This document shows, piece by piece, positions 49,597-58,784 of a stretch of DNA of 64,000 nucleotides (position 1 is its first letter; every line of letters starts with the position of its first letter). The stretch is from Pseudomonas synxantha BG33R. GTDB taxonomy: Bacteria; Pseudomonadota; Gammaproteobacteria; Pseudomonadales; Pseudomonadaceae. The position numbers and the translations under genes were made by a program. The notes under the pieces were generated by a model. It did not search any database. It worked only from the letters and a program-made list of their open reading frames with translations, and was not told where the DNA came from. Where the stretch lies: NCBI RefSeq assembly GCF_000263715.2, contig NZ_CM001514.1:2528936-2592935 (forward strand), read 5' to 3'.

Positions 49597-49631
49597 TTTG
49601 AACTCAGGACAGCCGGCCGAATCGCGTCGGT

Positions 49632-51755
49632 TCAGAATTGATAGGTATAGCCCACGCCCACCGTCCGCCGCCGCGACGGCCCACCATAGGCCACCGGGTC
49701 ACTGTAGAAACCATAGGTGTCATACGTCTGGTTCAACAGGTTGTCGGCAAACGCATACACCTCGCCAAACTTGCTCTCCAGCCCCGCCCTCAGGTCAAGC
49801 TTTTCATAGTTATCCAGATTGAAGTGATTCTGCGGATCGGCCGCGCGTTCGCCCACCAGGTGGTAGTTGAGGCTGGTGTTGAGGGTGGTTTCGCCGAGGC
49901 TGGCGAGGCTGCCCAAAGGATGTTTCCAGCTGGCGTTAAAGTTGCCGCTCCAACGTGGTACATCGGGGGTACGGTTGCCGGCGGCGACGTCGCCAGCCTG
50001 GATGCCTTGCACACCGCTGGTGATCTTGGCATCGAGGTAGGTCGCGCTGGCTGCCAGGGTCAGGCCGTAGTCGAAGCGCCAGCTACCTTCCAGTTCGGCG
50101 CCGCGGGTGCGGGTGTCGGCGTTGAAGGCGTTGGTGGCGAAGGTCGCCGCGTCGTAGCCAAGCAAGTGATCATCGTGCACGCGGGTGTAGAACAGCGCGC
50201 CGTTGAGGCTGCCGCGACGGTCGTCGGTCTCGCTCTTGAAGCCCAGTTCGACGGCCTTGCTGACGGCGGCCTTGTAGGGTTCGCTGTCGCTGACCTGGGA
50301 GGCATAATCATTGAACCCGCCGGATTTATACCCTCTCGCCAATTGCACGTAGACGTTGGTCTGTGGGGTGATCGCATAACTCAGGGCGACGCGGCCGGTG
50401 CCGTAGTGGTCGGTGAGTGTGCGCGAGTCGTCCACGGTGCTCGAGCCTGAGAAGTATTGGCCGTCGTAGGTCTTGCGGTCCCAGGAATGGCGGTAGCCGG
50501 TGGTGAGTTTCAGGCGCTCGGTGAGCGGGACAGTCACTTCGCCGTAGCCTGCGTAGGTGGTGGTAGTGAAGTCGCGGAACTTGGCGCCGGAGGTGCCGTA
50601 GGTGTTGCGTGGGGTGTCGTAGCTGCGTTCATTGCGGCTGGCGGCGACGCCGGCGACCCAGAACACGTCGGAATCGGGCAATGAGCCCAAGTGTATATCC
50701 TGGCTCCAGCTGCGCTCGAAGGATTTATCGACCACCCAGAACTCACCGGGCGTGCCATAGAGGGCGCCCATCAGCTTGCTGTCGTAGGCGATCAAGCCGG
50801 TGAAGTCGGCCGTGCCAGTGGCGGTGGTGGAGGTCAGCCGGCTGTTGGCGAAGTCGTGGTCGACCTTGATCGTGTAGCGCTCGGTGGTCTTGTCGTTGTC
50901 GTCGAACAGGCCGGGCGTCAGATCCAGGCTCGGGTGGCTGCCGTAGGGGCGCAGTACCAGGGAATTGGTGGCGCGTTCGGTCTGCTGGCGTTCGGCGCTG
51001 AACAGCACGTGGGTGTCATCGTTGAGGTCCCACAACAGGCTGGCGCGATAGGCTTCGTTGCGCGGTTTGGTAATGGGGTTATGGGTCTGGTCGTTGTCGA
51101 TCCAGCTGTCGTAGCCGGCACGTCGCACCGCCAGGCGGCCGCTGAGGCTGTCACTGAGCGGTCCGCCAATGGCGCCTTCGGTGAGGAACTGGCCTTTCTG
51201 GCCGACTTCACCACGCACATAACCTTCGAGTTCCCGGCTGGGTTGGCGGGTGGTGATATTCACGGCACCGGCCTGGCCGATTGCGCCGGACAGTGTGCCC
51301 TGCGGCCCCTTGAGCACTTCGATGCGGTCGACGTCGAGGGTGCCGAACCCCAGGCTGCGCGACGACACAGGTACGCCGTCGATATTGAATGCGACCGAAC
51401 TGTCGTCCATGGACATCTGGTAAAGCGAACCGACACCGCGGATCAACACGTTGAAGTCGTTGGGCCCGCCGGAAGAATTGACGCTGACCCCTGAGGTATT
51501 GCGCAGGGCGCTTTCCAGGGTATCGAGGCGTTGGGTACGCAGTTGTTCGCCATCGACCACACTGACGCTGATCGGCACTTCCTTGGAATCTTCCTGGGCC
51601 ATGCGCGCCGTTACCGTGGAGGCGGGCAGTTGCAGGGGTTCGCTGAGGGTGGCGGCGAAGGCAGGAGGGGTCAGTGTCAAAGCAATCACTATTGTTATAC
51701 TATTACATTTGTAGCAAGATTGACGGGTAGCCGCCGTGTTGCATCGTGCAGACAT
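49632..51755 (-). CDS. Second FyuA-like TonB-dependent receptor
   Basis: 707 residues from the ATG at 51755, which has AAGG 7 bases upstream. A signal peptide with Arg/Lys-rich start and ITIVIALTLTPPAFA core ends near residue 37. The plug (VSVVDGEQLRTQRLDTLESAL, VLKGPQGTLSGAIGQAGAVN) and barrel follow, ending GVGYTYQF. It is clearly related to the receptor at 46945-49092, with shared stretches such as IRGVGSL-QMSMDD and a similar length. It is divergent from the AraC gene. A Zur-like palindrome overlaps codons 15-22. The two receptors might take up different metal complexes, or different forms, of the same molecule. Confidence 0.92.
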   Translation of the reverse strand: MSARCNTAATRQSCYKCNSITIVIALTLTPPAFAATLSEPLQLPASTVTARMAQEDSKEVPISVSVVDGEQLRTQRLDTLESALRNTSGVSVNSSGGPNDFNVLIRGVGSLYQMSMDDSSVAFNIDGVPVSSRSLGFGTLDVDRIEVLKGPQGTLSGAIGQAGAVNITTRQPSRELEGYVRGEVGQKGQFLTEGAIGGPLSDSLSGRLAVRRAGYDSWIDNDQTHNPITKPRNEAYRASLLWDLNDDTHVLFSAERQQTERATNSLVLRPYGSHPSLDLTPGLFDDNDKTTERYTIKVDHDFANSRLTSTTATGTADFTGLIAYDSKLMGALYGTPGEFWVVDKSFERSWSQDIHLGSLPDSDVFWVAGVAASRNERSYDTPRNTYGTSGAKFRDFTTTTYAGYGEVTVPLTERLKLTTGYRHSWDRKTYDGQYFSGSSTVDDSRTLTDHYGTGRVALSYAITPQTNVYVQLARGYKSGGFNDYASQVSDSEPYKAAVSKAVELGFKSETDDRRGSLNGALFYTRVHDDHLLGYDAATFATNAFNADTRTRGAELEGSWRFDYGLTLAASATYLDAKITSGVQGIQAGDVAAGNRTPDVPRWSGNFNASWKHPLGSLASLGETTLNTSLNYHLVGERAADPQNHFNLDNYEKLDLRAGLESKFGEVYAFADNLLNQTYDTYGFYSDPVAYGGPSRRRTVGVGYTYQF
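51689..51711 (-). promoter_or_regulatory. Zur-like box at the start of the second receptor gene
   Basis: The plus strand carries the 13-mer GTTATACTATTAC (51694-51706), one mismatch from the Zur core GTTATANTATAAC as I remember it for Pseudomonas. The flanks extend an imperfect palindrome over 23 bases. It lies within the signal-peptide codons, 44 bases into the gene, rather than upstream, so either a downstream operator or chance is possible. In this GC-rich DNA an A/T palindrome of this quality is notable. Confidence 0.4.
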
Positions 51756-51840
51756 GATGGGACCTTGACTGAGAGTTCTGATCGGCGTGCGTTGCTCAGG
51801 GGCAGCAGCAATCTGGCTTGGCACGTGCGGTACGCCAAAT

Positions 51841-51859
51841 GCTAATAATTATCAATTGC
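51841..51859 (+). promoter_or_regulatory. Fur-like box upstream of the AraC regulator
   Basis: GCTAATAATTATCAATTGC matches the Fur consensus at 13 of 19 positions. It lies 60 bases upstream of the AraC start and 86 bases upstream of the divergent receptor gene, so it could control both. Confidence 0.6.
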
Positions 51860-51918
51860 AGGGTTCTACCCCGATGTGGTCTGATTCGAGCCGTATCCGG
51901 TCAGCCAGGAGATTTACG

Positions 51919-52902
51919 ATGTCAGCCGTTCAGGGAGGCGCAGGAGAACCGATGCCGGTCTCGCGAATCATTACGGGAGGGTTTGGTAGCGATCTGGGGC
52001 CGGGAGCGCATTGCCGGGTCACGCGTATGACCCTGCAGGAGGGCCTGGACATCCTGCGTTGGCAGAGCACCTTTGAGCAGCCGGTAGAGTTGCCCTTGCA
52101 AGACGACAGCGAATGCATTCACTTCAGCTTCACCAACCTGCTAAAGGGCAAGGCCGCGTGCAGCTTTCGCGATGGGCGCCGACAACGTCGCTATGTGATT
52201 GATGAGGGCGCGGGCAGCATCAGCTTTGGCCGTTGCCGCCATGGCCTATATCACCAGCACGGCGAGATCGACAACATCACCGTCATGATCCGCCCCGAGT
52301 TGCTGGCCCAGTGGGAATTAAAGCTCGACCCGCTGCTGAACAAGGCATTGGCCTGCGAACATTGCTTCCTCGACGGCCATCGCAGCGGTGAAATGAGTGC
52401 TACCGCGCACATGCTCGGCCTGGCCATGGACCACGGCGCCAGCCTGCCATCGGCCCCGCCGCGCAGCAGCCTGTGGCTGTACGGGCAAAGTGTCACACTG
52501 GTCAGTCTGTTCCTCGAAGCGCGCCAGGATGGCGAATGCACCTGCCGCGTCAGCCACACCGACCGCCAGCGTCTGGTGCGGGCCCGCGATCGTTTGCTGG
52601 AAGACCTGGGCAAGGCGCCAAGCCTGTCGGAGTTGGCCCGTGAATCCGGCTTGAGCCAGCCCAAGCTCACCCGCGGGTTTCGCCAACTGTTCTCCAACAG
52701 CGTCTATGGCGTGTTCCAGCAGACGCGCATGATCCAGGCGCGCAGCCGCTTGATGAGCGGCAATGAATCGGTGATGCGCATCGCCTCGGACCTCGGTTAT
52801 GCCAACGCCAGCCATTTCGCCACGGCGTTCCGCAAGCAGTTCGGGATCAATCCGTCGATGTTGAAAAATGGCGGGCGCGGCAGAGCCCTGGATGCCGGCT
52901 GA
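51919..52902 (+). CDS. AraC-family regulator, PchR/YbtA type
   Basis: 327 residues from the ATG at 51919, chosen because AGGAG (51907-51911) lies 7 bases upstream; earlier in-frame starts lack one. The C-terminal 100 residues form two helix-turn-helix motifs (LARESGLSQPKLTRGFRQLF, SVMRIASDLGYANASHFATAF), of the form seen in PchR and YbtA. The N-terminal domain (EGLDILRWQSTFEQPVELP, HFSFTNLLKGKAACSF) would bind the siderophore as co-inducer. It is placed divergent from a FyuA-like receptor, with a Fur-like box between. Activation of receptor and biosynthetic operons by the metal-siderophore complex is inferred. Confidence 0.88.
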   Translation: MSAVQGGAGEPMPVSRIITGGFGSDLGPGAHCRVTRMTLQEGLDILRWQSTFEQPVELPLQDDSECIHFSFTNLLKGKAACSFRDGRRQRRYVIDEGAGSISFGRCRHGLYHQHGEIDNITVMIRPELLAQWELKLDPLLNKALACEHCFLDGHRSGEMSATAHMLGLAMDHGASLPSAPPRSSLWLYGQSVTLVSLFLEARQDGECTCRVSHTDRQRLVRARDRLLEDLGKAPSLSELARESGLSQPKLTRGFRQLFSNSVYGVFQQTRMIQARSRLMSGNESVMRIASDLGYANASHFATAFRKQFGINPSMLKNGGRGRALDAG

Positions 52903-54147
52903 CTAGAAGGTCGCCTTCACCTGCATTCCCAGCACCAGCGCGTTGTCGATGTTCTGTGCGGAAAACGCCCCCGGCTCGATGATGTATTGCACGTCCGGGC
53001 GCAAGGTCAGCCACGGTGTGGCCTGGTAGCCGTAGCTGAGTTCGATCAGCTGTTCAGCGTTGTCCAGGTTGGCGTAGGCCGCATCCGCATTATCCCGGCT
53101 GCGCGGGTTGGGCACTGCACGGCCATAACCGAGGGCGACGGTATCCCGTGGGCGACTGTCGAACGGTTTGTACAGCACCAGCCCCGCGCCATACCACTTG
53201 GTGAACGGCGAGGCTGCTTCGCTGGCGGCAGAGTATTGGCCGAAGGCGTGCAAGCTGCGGCCTTGGGAGGATCGGGAGGCCCACACCGCCTGGTCGATCA
53301 ACAGGTAGTGACCGCCGCGGCCGCTGACGTCCTTGTTGCTGCCAATGCGTTTTACATCGGAACTGTCGTAGTAATAACCGAGTTTGTATTCACCCGGCAG
53401 GCTGCCCGCGTGCTTGTAGATCAGCTCGATGGGCACCACGGTGCCGGTGGTGTGCTTGGGCCCCAGGTGCCAGGCGCGGCTGGAGTTGCCATTGCTGGAA
53501 GGGTCGACGTTGAACGCCGCCACCCGCAGTTGCCAGTTTGGCGAAAAGTCATATTTCACCCGCGCGCCCAGGTGCGCATTCGGGTAGTTGGCCCATCCAC
53601 TGCCGCCCGACATGTTCAGCGGATGCCCGCAGAAACCGGCGTTCATGAAGTTGCACAGAATGCCGCTGTCCAGGCCGCCGAGGTCATTGCCCATGGCCAT
53701 GTAGCCGAGCTTGACGTTGAGTGCGGGGGTGAACAGCGTGCGCTCGTAGCTCAACTCGGTGAGGCGCGTGTAGAGGCCGCCGTAGTTTTCCTGGATCGGC
53801 AGGCGGTTGCCCACCAGGTCTTCGGAAGCGCTGTTGCCGCGCCGGTCGTTGATGGTCAGCTGGATGCGGTCGCCGTTGTTGAAACCGTAAAGCTTGCCCA
53901 GGTCGAACTGCACGCCGAGCTTGAGGTTTTGCGAATAGCGCGCCGAGCGATGCTGGCCGCCGTGGGCGTTGTAAGCGGTTTCGCCACTGTAGTCGCCGGT
54001 AAAGCGGATGCCTTGTGCGTCGAGTTCACGGCGCAGGCCGCCCCAGTCGCCGGTCAGGGTGGTGTCGTCGGCTTGAACGGGCAGGGCAGCAGTCAACGCC
54101 AGGCCGAGCACCAGGCGCCCAAGGGAGGTATGAGAAGTAGGGTTCAT
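52903..54147 (-). CDS. OprB-type carbohydrate-selective porin
   Basis: 414 residues from the ATG at 54147 (MNPTSHTSLGR); a start 36 bases earlier is unsupported. A signal peptide ends near LPVQADD. The mature protein starts with LTGDWGGLRRELDAQGIRF and ends in a C-terminal Phe (GMQVKATF), typical of 16-strand OprB porins. It lies 53 bp downstream of gcd and in the same direction. It likely brings glucose and other sugars into the periplasm for oxidation by Gcd. Its end meets the AraC gene tail-to-tail with no gap. Confidence 0.88.
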   Translation of the reverse strand: MNPTSHTSLGRLVLGLALTAALPVQADDTTLTGDWGGLRRELDAQGIRFTGDYSGETAYNAHGGQHRSARYSQNLKLGVQFDLGKLYGFNNGDRIQLTINDRRGNSASEDLVGNRLPIQENYGGLYTRLTELSYERTLFTPALNVKLGYMAMGNDLGGLDSGILCNFMNAGFCGHPLNMSGGSGWANYPNAHLGARVKYDFSPNWQLRVAAFNVDPSSNGNSSRAWHLGPKHTTGTVVPIELIYKHAGSLPGEYKLGYYYDSSDVKRIGSNKDVSGRGGHYLLIDQAVWASRSSQGRSLHAFGQYSAASEAASPFTKWYGAGLVLYKPFDSRPRDTVALGYGRAVPNPRSRDNADAAYANLDNAEQLIELSYGYQATPWLTLRPDVQYIIEPGAFSAQNIDNALVLGMQVKATF

Positions 54148-54200
54148 GCGGGGTTCCAAACGCAAAGCGCGGTGCGGGAGCACCGCGCGAACAGAGGGGG

Positions 54201-56609
54201 TTACGGCAGGGCGTAGGCGATCACGTAGTCGCCACGGTCGGTGGACTGGCGCGCGCCGCCGGCGGTGACGACGATGTACTGCTTGCCGGTTTTTGGCGAC
54301 ACGTAGGTCATCGGGCCACCCTGGCTGCCGACCGGCAAACGGGCTTTCCAGATTTCGTCACCGTTGCCACTGTTGAAGGCGCGCAGGTAGAAGTCCTGGG
54401 TGCCGGCGATAAAGATCAGGCCGCCTTGGGTGGACAACGTGCCGCCCAGTGTCGGCAGGCCGACTTTGATTGGCAGGTGCATGCGGATGCCCAGGGGGCC
54501 GGTGTCTTCAACCGTGCCCACCGGCACTTGCCAAGCAACTTTTTGCGTCTTCATGTCGATGGCGGTCAAGGTGCCGAATGGCGGTGCCTGGCAGGGAATG
54601 CCGGCCACCGACAGGAAGCGGTTCTTGTTGACCGCGTAAGGCGTGCCCTTGAGCGGCACGGCGCCCATACCGGTGTTCAGTGCTTCACCACCGGAAGAAG
54701 CCTGGGCCTTGTTTTGCGACGGCACCATCTGGATCCACAGCCCCAGGCGCATGTCGTTGACGAAGATAAAGCCGTGTACCGGATCGGTGGAGATGCTGCC
54801 CCAGTTCATGCCGCCGAGCGAACCCGGAAAGCTCAGGGATTTATCGGTGCCCGGTGCGGTGTACAGGCCGTCGTAACGCATACCTTTGAAGTCGATACGG
54901 CACAGCAACTGGTCGTACGGCGTAGCACCCCACATGTCCGATTCGGTCAGGGTCTGCGCGCCAATCTGCGGCATACCCACCGATTTTGGCTGGGTCGGGG
55001 AGTACGGTTCGTTGGGAATGTTCGCGGCCTTGACCGGCACTTCCTGCACGTCGGTCAGCGGCTTGCCGGTGGCGCGGTCGAGCACGTAGATCTGCCCGGC
55101 CTTGGTGCCGATCACCACGGCCGGTACTGCCTTGTTGCTGCCCGGCGCAGTGAAGTCGATGAGGCTCGGCTGCATCGGCAGGTCGAAGTCCCAGAGGTCA
55201 TTGTGGACGGTCTGGTAGACCCACTTTTCAGCACCGGTGGACGCGTCGAGCGCCAGCACGGAGGCGCCATATTTGTGGTTCAGCTGGGTGCGTTCCACGC
55301 CGTAAATGTCGGTGGAGGAGCTGCCCATCGGCAAGAAAACGGTGTTCATCAGCGGGTCGTAGGACATCGGTGCCCAGCTGTTCGGCGTGCTGCGCACATA
55401 GGTGCTGCCCGCGGCCGGCGCTTGCTTGTCTTCAGGGTTGCCTGGGTCGAACGCCCAACGCATCTGGCCGCTGATCACATCAAAGCCACGGATCACGCCG
55501 CCTGGCATATCGGTCTGCACGTTGTCGGCGACACGGCCACCGACAACGACGGTGGTGCCGGCGATCAAGGGCGCCGAGGACAGTTGGTAGTAGCTGTCCG
55601 GCACATTACCCAGGCCGGCTTTCAAGTCCACTTGGCCATGGGTGCCGAAGTCTTCGCAGAACTTGCCGGTGTCGGCGTCCACGGCGATCAGGCGCGCATC
55701 AATAGTGTTGGTCAGCAGGCGACGCTGGCACTGCGCACCGGCAGGCACGCTGGCGGCAATGATCGGCGAGCTGTTGGGCTGGGTCGGCTGGGCAATCGGC
55801 GCAGTGGCGTCGAAGTAGGCCATGCCACGGCAACGCTGCCACACCGCTGACTGGGCGTTGACCTCGTTCTTCCACAGCTCTTTGCCGGTGTCGGCGTCCA
55901 GGGCGATCAGGTTGTTGTGCGGGGTGCAGATGAAGACTTTGTTGCCGATCTGCAAGGGCGTCAGCTGGTCTTCGGCGCCGTTGCCGTCGCTGATGGCCAC
56001 GTCACCGGTGTGGTAGGTCCAGGCGACTTTGAGTTTGTCGATGTTGTCGCGATTGATCTGGTCCAGCGCGGCGAAGCGGCTGCCGCCCTCGGTGTTGCCG
56101 TAGTGCGCCCAGTCTTTCTGTGCATCGGCTTCGGCTACCGGGGTGATGCCAGGGCCAGCACCGGTCGGCGCTACGCTTGGGTGAGCGACGAACATATTGC
56201 CTGCCGCCACCGCCACGCCGACTGCCAACAAAGCCGCGACCGCATAAGCGCCACGCGCCGGTTTGCCGGCCAGCAATGGATACACCAGCGCCACCACCAC
56301 GCCGATCACCGCGAACATGAACAGCCGCGAGAACAGCGGCCAGTACACCAGGCCGACGTCGGCCACCGCCCATACGGCCGTACCGACGAGGAACGCGGCA
56401 AACCACCACGCCCCGGCAGGCTTGCGCCGAGCGATCAACAGGCCGGAGACAGCCATGGCCACGCCACCTGCCAGGAAGTACCAGGAACCTCCCAGGCTGA
56501 CCAGTTTGGCGCCGCCCACGGCAAGCGCAAGGCCGAGCAGGGCGATGACAACGCCCAGGCCCAGGAGTAGAAATCTAGAGACGCCAGCGGCGCGCGATGC
56601 TCGTTTCAT
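54201..56609 (-). CDS. gcd: Membrane-bound PQQ-dependent glucose dehydrogenase
   Basis: 802 residues, as in other Pseudomonas Gcd. Five transmembrane helices fill residues 1-140. The rest is a periplasmic eight-bladed quinoprotein propeller (WAHYGNTEGGSRFAALDQINRDNI, GTKAGQIYVLDRATGKPL, PVGSQGGPMTYVSPKTGKQYIVVTAGG). It oxidises glucose to gluconolactone in the periplasm and passes electrons to ubiquinone. Released gluconic acid acidifies the medium and dissolves mineral phosphate. An AACCGGTT palindrome lies upstream. Confidence 0.96.
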   Translation of the reverse strand: MKRASRAAGVSRFLLLGLGVVIALLGLALAVGGAKLVSLGGSWYFLAGGVAMAVSGLLIARRKPAGAWWFAAFLVGTAVWAVADVGLVYWPLFSRLFMFAVIGVVVALVYPLLAGKPARGAYAVAALLAVGVAVAAGNMFVAHPSVAPTGAGPGITPVAEADAQKDWAHYGNTEGGSRFAALDQINRDNIDKLKVAWTYHTGDVAISDGNGAEDQLTPLQIGNKVFICTPHNNLIALDADTGKELWKNEVNAQSAVWQRCRGMAYFDATAPIAQPTQPNSSPIIAASVPAGAQCQRRLLTNTIDARLIAVDADTGKFCEDFGTHGQVDLKAGLGNVPDSYYQLSSAPLIAGTTVVVGGRVADNVQTDMPGGVIRGFDVISGQMRWAFDPGNPEDKQAPAAGSTYVRSTPNSWAPMSYDPLMNTVFLPMGSSSTDIYGVERTQLNHKYGASVLALDASTGAEKWVYQTVHNDLWDFDLPMQPSLIDFTAPGSNKAVPAVVIGTKAGQIYVLDRATGKPLTDVQEVPVKAANIPNEPYSPTQPKSVGMPQIGAQTLTESDMWGATPYDQLLCRIDFKGMRYDGLYTAPGTDKSLSFPGSLGGMNWGSISTDPVHGFIFVNDMRLGLWIQMVPSQNKAQASSGGEALNTGMGAVPLKGTPYAVNKNRFLSVAGIPCQAPPFGTLTAIDMKTQKVAWQVPVGTVEDTGPLGIRMHLPIKVGLPTLGGTLSTQGGLIFIAGTQDFYLRAFNSGNGDEIWKARLPVGSQGGPMTYVSPKTGKQYIVVTAGGARQSTDRGDYVIAYALP

Positions 56610-56661
56610 GTCGAATAGACTCGAGTGAGAGAGGGCAAAGACGCGATTTTAGCAAGATAAG

Positions 56662-56671
56662 TAACCGGTTA
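56662..56671. promoter_or_regulatory. Palindromic operator candidate upstream of gcd
   Basis: TAACCGGTTA is a perfect 10-bp palindrome 53 bases upstream of the gcd start. It shares the AACCGGTT core with the PtxS operator TGAAACCGGTTTCA of glucose and 2-ketogluconate genes in other pseudomonads (from memory). A LacI-type repressor site is plausible. Confidence 0.4.
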
Positions 56672-56723
56672 GTACATTGTGCCTCGTAATAGTCTTTTAC
56701 AACTACGGCGATGATGCCTTGGC

Positions 56724-57599
56724 TCAGGCCAACGCATCGCGCTGCATCGATTGCAGGTTCTTCTCAATGGTTTCGCAAATCGCCTCCATCTGGATCTGAT
56801 GTTCGCTGGAGTGAAACGGGCTTTGCAGGTCGGTGCCGATACGCTCGATGGCCAGCAGCATAAAGCCCACTACCGTGGAAGCCAGCGGGGTAAACCAGCC
56901 GAGGGATTCCACCAGGCCCACCGGTACGATCAGGCAGAACAGCGAGATAAACAGCCGCGGGAAATACACGTAGGGGTAGGGCAGTGGCGTATTGGCGATG
57001 CGCTCCATGCCGCCTTGGGCATTGGACAGGTCGACCAGGGTCGACTCCAGCCGCGCCAGGCGAATACTGTCCAGGTGGCCGGCCTTGTATTCCTTGGCCA
57101 GCAACGCCGCTGACCCGGTCAGGATGTCATTGGCAAAATTGTTGGTCGCGCCATTGCGGGCGAATTCCTCGGCCGGGATAAACGCTCGCACTTCATCCGG
57201 GCAGGGTTCGCCCTTGAGGTGGGCGGCCAGACAATTCACATACGCCACATGGCGGCGCAGCAGTGTGGATTTGATCGGATTCACTTCGCCGTCGGGGTCA
57301 TCCAGCAGCGTCAGCACCTGGCGCGCAAAGCTGCGCGAATTATTGACCATCGCCCCCCATAACGTGCGCGCTTCCCACCAGCGGTTATAGGCGCTGCTGT
57401 TGCGAAAACTGATCAACACCACCAGCGCCGAACCCAGCAATGTCAGTGGCATCAGCGGCAGGTTGATCTTGGTGGTGAGAAACAACATGAAGTCCACGGT
57501 TACTGCCACATCCCACAGCAATAGCCAGAACAGGGCCCAGCCCACATAGCCCATGGTCTTGATGATCAGGCGGTATTTTTTCAGGACGGCAGCTTTCAA
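56724..57599 (-). CDS. Bestrophin-family (RFP-TM/UPF0187) anion channel protein
   Basis: 291 residues with four main hydrophobic segments, two at the start and two near 200-250. The bestrophin signature FRNSSAYNRWWEARTLWGAMVNNSRSF is present near residue 65. Bacterial homologues form pentameric channels for small ions in the inner membrane. No neighbour points to a specific role. The nearest gene, gcd, lies downstream on the same strand but 114 bp away. Confidence 0.9.
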   Translation of the reverse strand: MKAAVLKKYRLIIKTMGYVGWALFWLLLWDVAVTVDFMLFLTTKINLPLMPLTLLGSALVVLISFRNSSAYNRWWEARTLWGAMVNNSRSFARQVLTLLDDPDGEVNPIKSTLLRRHVAYVNCLAAHLKGEPCPDEVRAFIPAEEFARNGATNNFANDILTGSAALLAKEYKAGHLDSIRLARLESTLVDLSNAQGGMERIANTPLPYPYVYFPRLFISLFCLIVPVGLVESLGWFTPLASTVVGFMLLAIERIGTDLQSPFHSSEHQIQMEAICETIEKNLQSMQRDALA

Positions 57600-57930
57600 A
57601 CGAGAACCTCGCGGCGGGCAATTGGCAACAATGCTCTGTTACGACGCCACGCAAGGGAGAAAGGTTCGCCGGTTGCTGAATCGATTCGTCGACCAGTCAC
57701 TAGCTTCGGAGGATGTAACGAGAAGTTACGCGCAGGTGTGCGCACAGGGTCCACTTCAATCTGGAACAACTTTGGTACTGATGACGTCTTGTCCGGCAAT
57801 CGCTGTACATTGCGTTCGAGGCAAAAAGCCATTAACCGTAGGGTTTACCACGTGATTTGTTTTGGGGCCGGGCTGCAGGGATTTCGTAGCTGAGATCAGT
57901 GGAATCAAGTTGGATGATCAGGGCTCTTTC
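57600..57930. other. Intergenic region upstream of bestrophin and the winged-helix gene
   Basis: 331 bases with no convincing gene. A short CGAGAACCTCG palindrome lies next to the bestrophin start, and AGGG before 57931 is a likely ribosome binding site. No known operator was recognised. Confidence 0.5.
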
Positions 57931-58782
57931 ATGCATGTCAGTTCGTTGAAGTCGGCTATGTGTAATACCGCGCAAGCGCTCGAACGTCATAAGGATTTTG
58001 AATCGTGCCTGAGAGCGCATTACCACGTGCTGCTCGTGCCCTATTCCCGAAGACCGTTTTTCTACAAGAGTGCACTTAAATACAGCCGTTTGATGGTGTC
58101 GTTTGCCTTATTGAGTGAATACTTCGCCACACCCTTACCGTTATTGTCGGAAGTTAAGACCCTGTGTGTGACGCGCAGGTATTGTTCAAAAAACAGCCTG
58201 GAATCAATGTTCCTGTTATTGCGGGCGCTGGGCTTCATGGACGTCGCGCCGCACCCCGAAGACAGTCGCTTCAGGGTCTACGCGCCGTCGGATGAGGCCT
58301 GTCGCGAAGCGCGTTTGATGTTGACCTCGCTCACCGAGTCATTGGCGCGGCTTTACCCTGAGCGGGCGATTTTCCGGCAAATGCGCGAGTTGGATGACCG
58401 TGGCTTCCTGTCCCTTTATTTCAAGGGCTTTGCCATTATCCTCGACGCCGATCTCACGGTGGATGTACTGCTTCCCGAGTGTTACTGGTTGGTGAAAAGA
58501 GACGCCGGGCATCTGTTGATGCTGGCGATTTATAACGATGCCTTCGCGCCGGAAAATGATCGGGCCACGTTCCGATCATCGTCTTACCTGGCCTTGGCCA
58601 AGCAACTTTCCGTGTCCAAGACCCACATTATTCGAATGGTCCAGGAGGGCGTCGAGAAGGGGTATTTCAAAGCTCACTCCAAGACCCGGCTGGAAGTGCT
58701 GCCGCCTTTTGTCAGCCTGGTAAAACGCTTTATGGCCTTTTCTTTTGCGCTGGGCCTGCATGCTATTGAGATGGGAGCGTAA
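57931..58782 (+). CDS. Winged-helix protein of unknown function, co-transcribed with a diguanylate cyclase
   Basis: 283 residues from the ATG at 57931; the frame opens 69 bases earlier but without a ribosome binding site. Not recognised as a named family. Near residue 210 it has a helix-turn-helix of MarR/winged type (SSYLALAKQLSVSKTHIIRMVQEGVEKGYF). The region around residue 75 (TLCVTRRYCSKNSLESMFLLLRALGFMDV) could be a second such fold. It is followed 2 bases later by the GGDEF gene, so the two are one unit. It may be a regulator of that gene or of c-di-GMP-linked behaviour. Confidence 0.7.
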   Translation: MHVSSLKSAMCNTAQALERHKDFESCLRAHYHVLLVPYSRRPFFYKSALKYSRLMVSFALLSEYFATPLPLLSEVKTLCVTRRYCSKNSLESMFLLLRALGFMDVAPHPEDSRFRVYAPSDEACREARLMLTSLTESLARLYPERAIFRQMRELDDRGFLSLYFKGFAIILDADLTVDVLLPECYWLVKRDAGHLLMLAIYNDAFAPENDRATFRSSSYLALAKQLSVSKTHIIRMVQEGVEKGYFKAHSKTRLEVLPPFVSLVKRFMAFSFALGLHAIEMGA

Positions 58783-58784
58783 GG

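Larger units (their letters stand above)
49093..49631. other. Repeat-rich intergenic region between the two receptors
   Basis: 539 bases with no convincing gene. It holds a single REP unit at 49111-49136. From about 49190 to 49515 there is a block that looks like a dispersed Pseudomonas intergenic repeat, with the inner palindromes AAACCGGCAT/CCGGTTT and GCGCCATCCATGGCGC. A decayed REP doublet lies at 49521-49596. The receptors converge here, so terminators would be expected within these hairpins. Confidence 0.6.
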
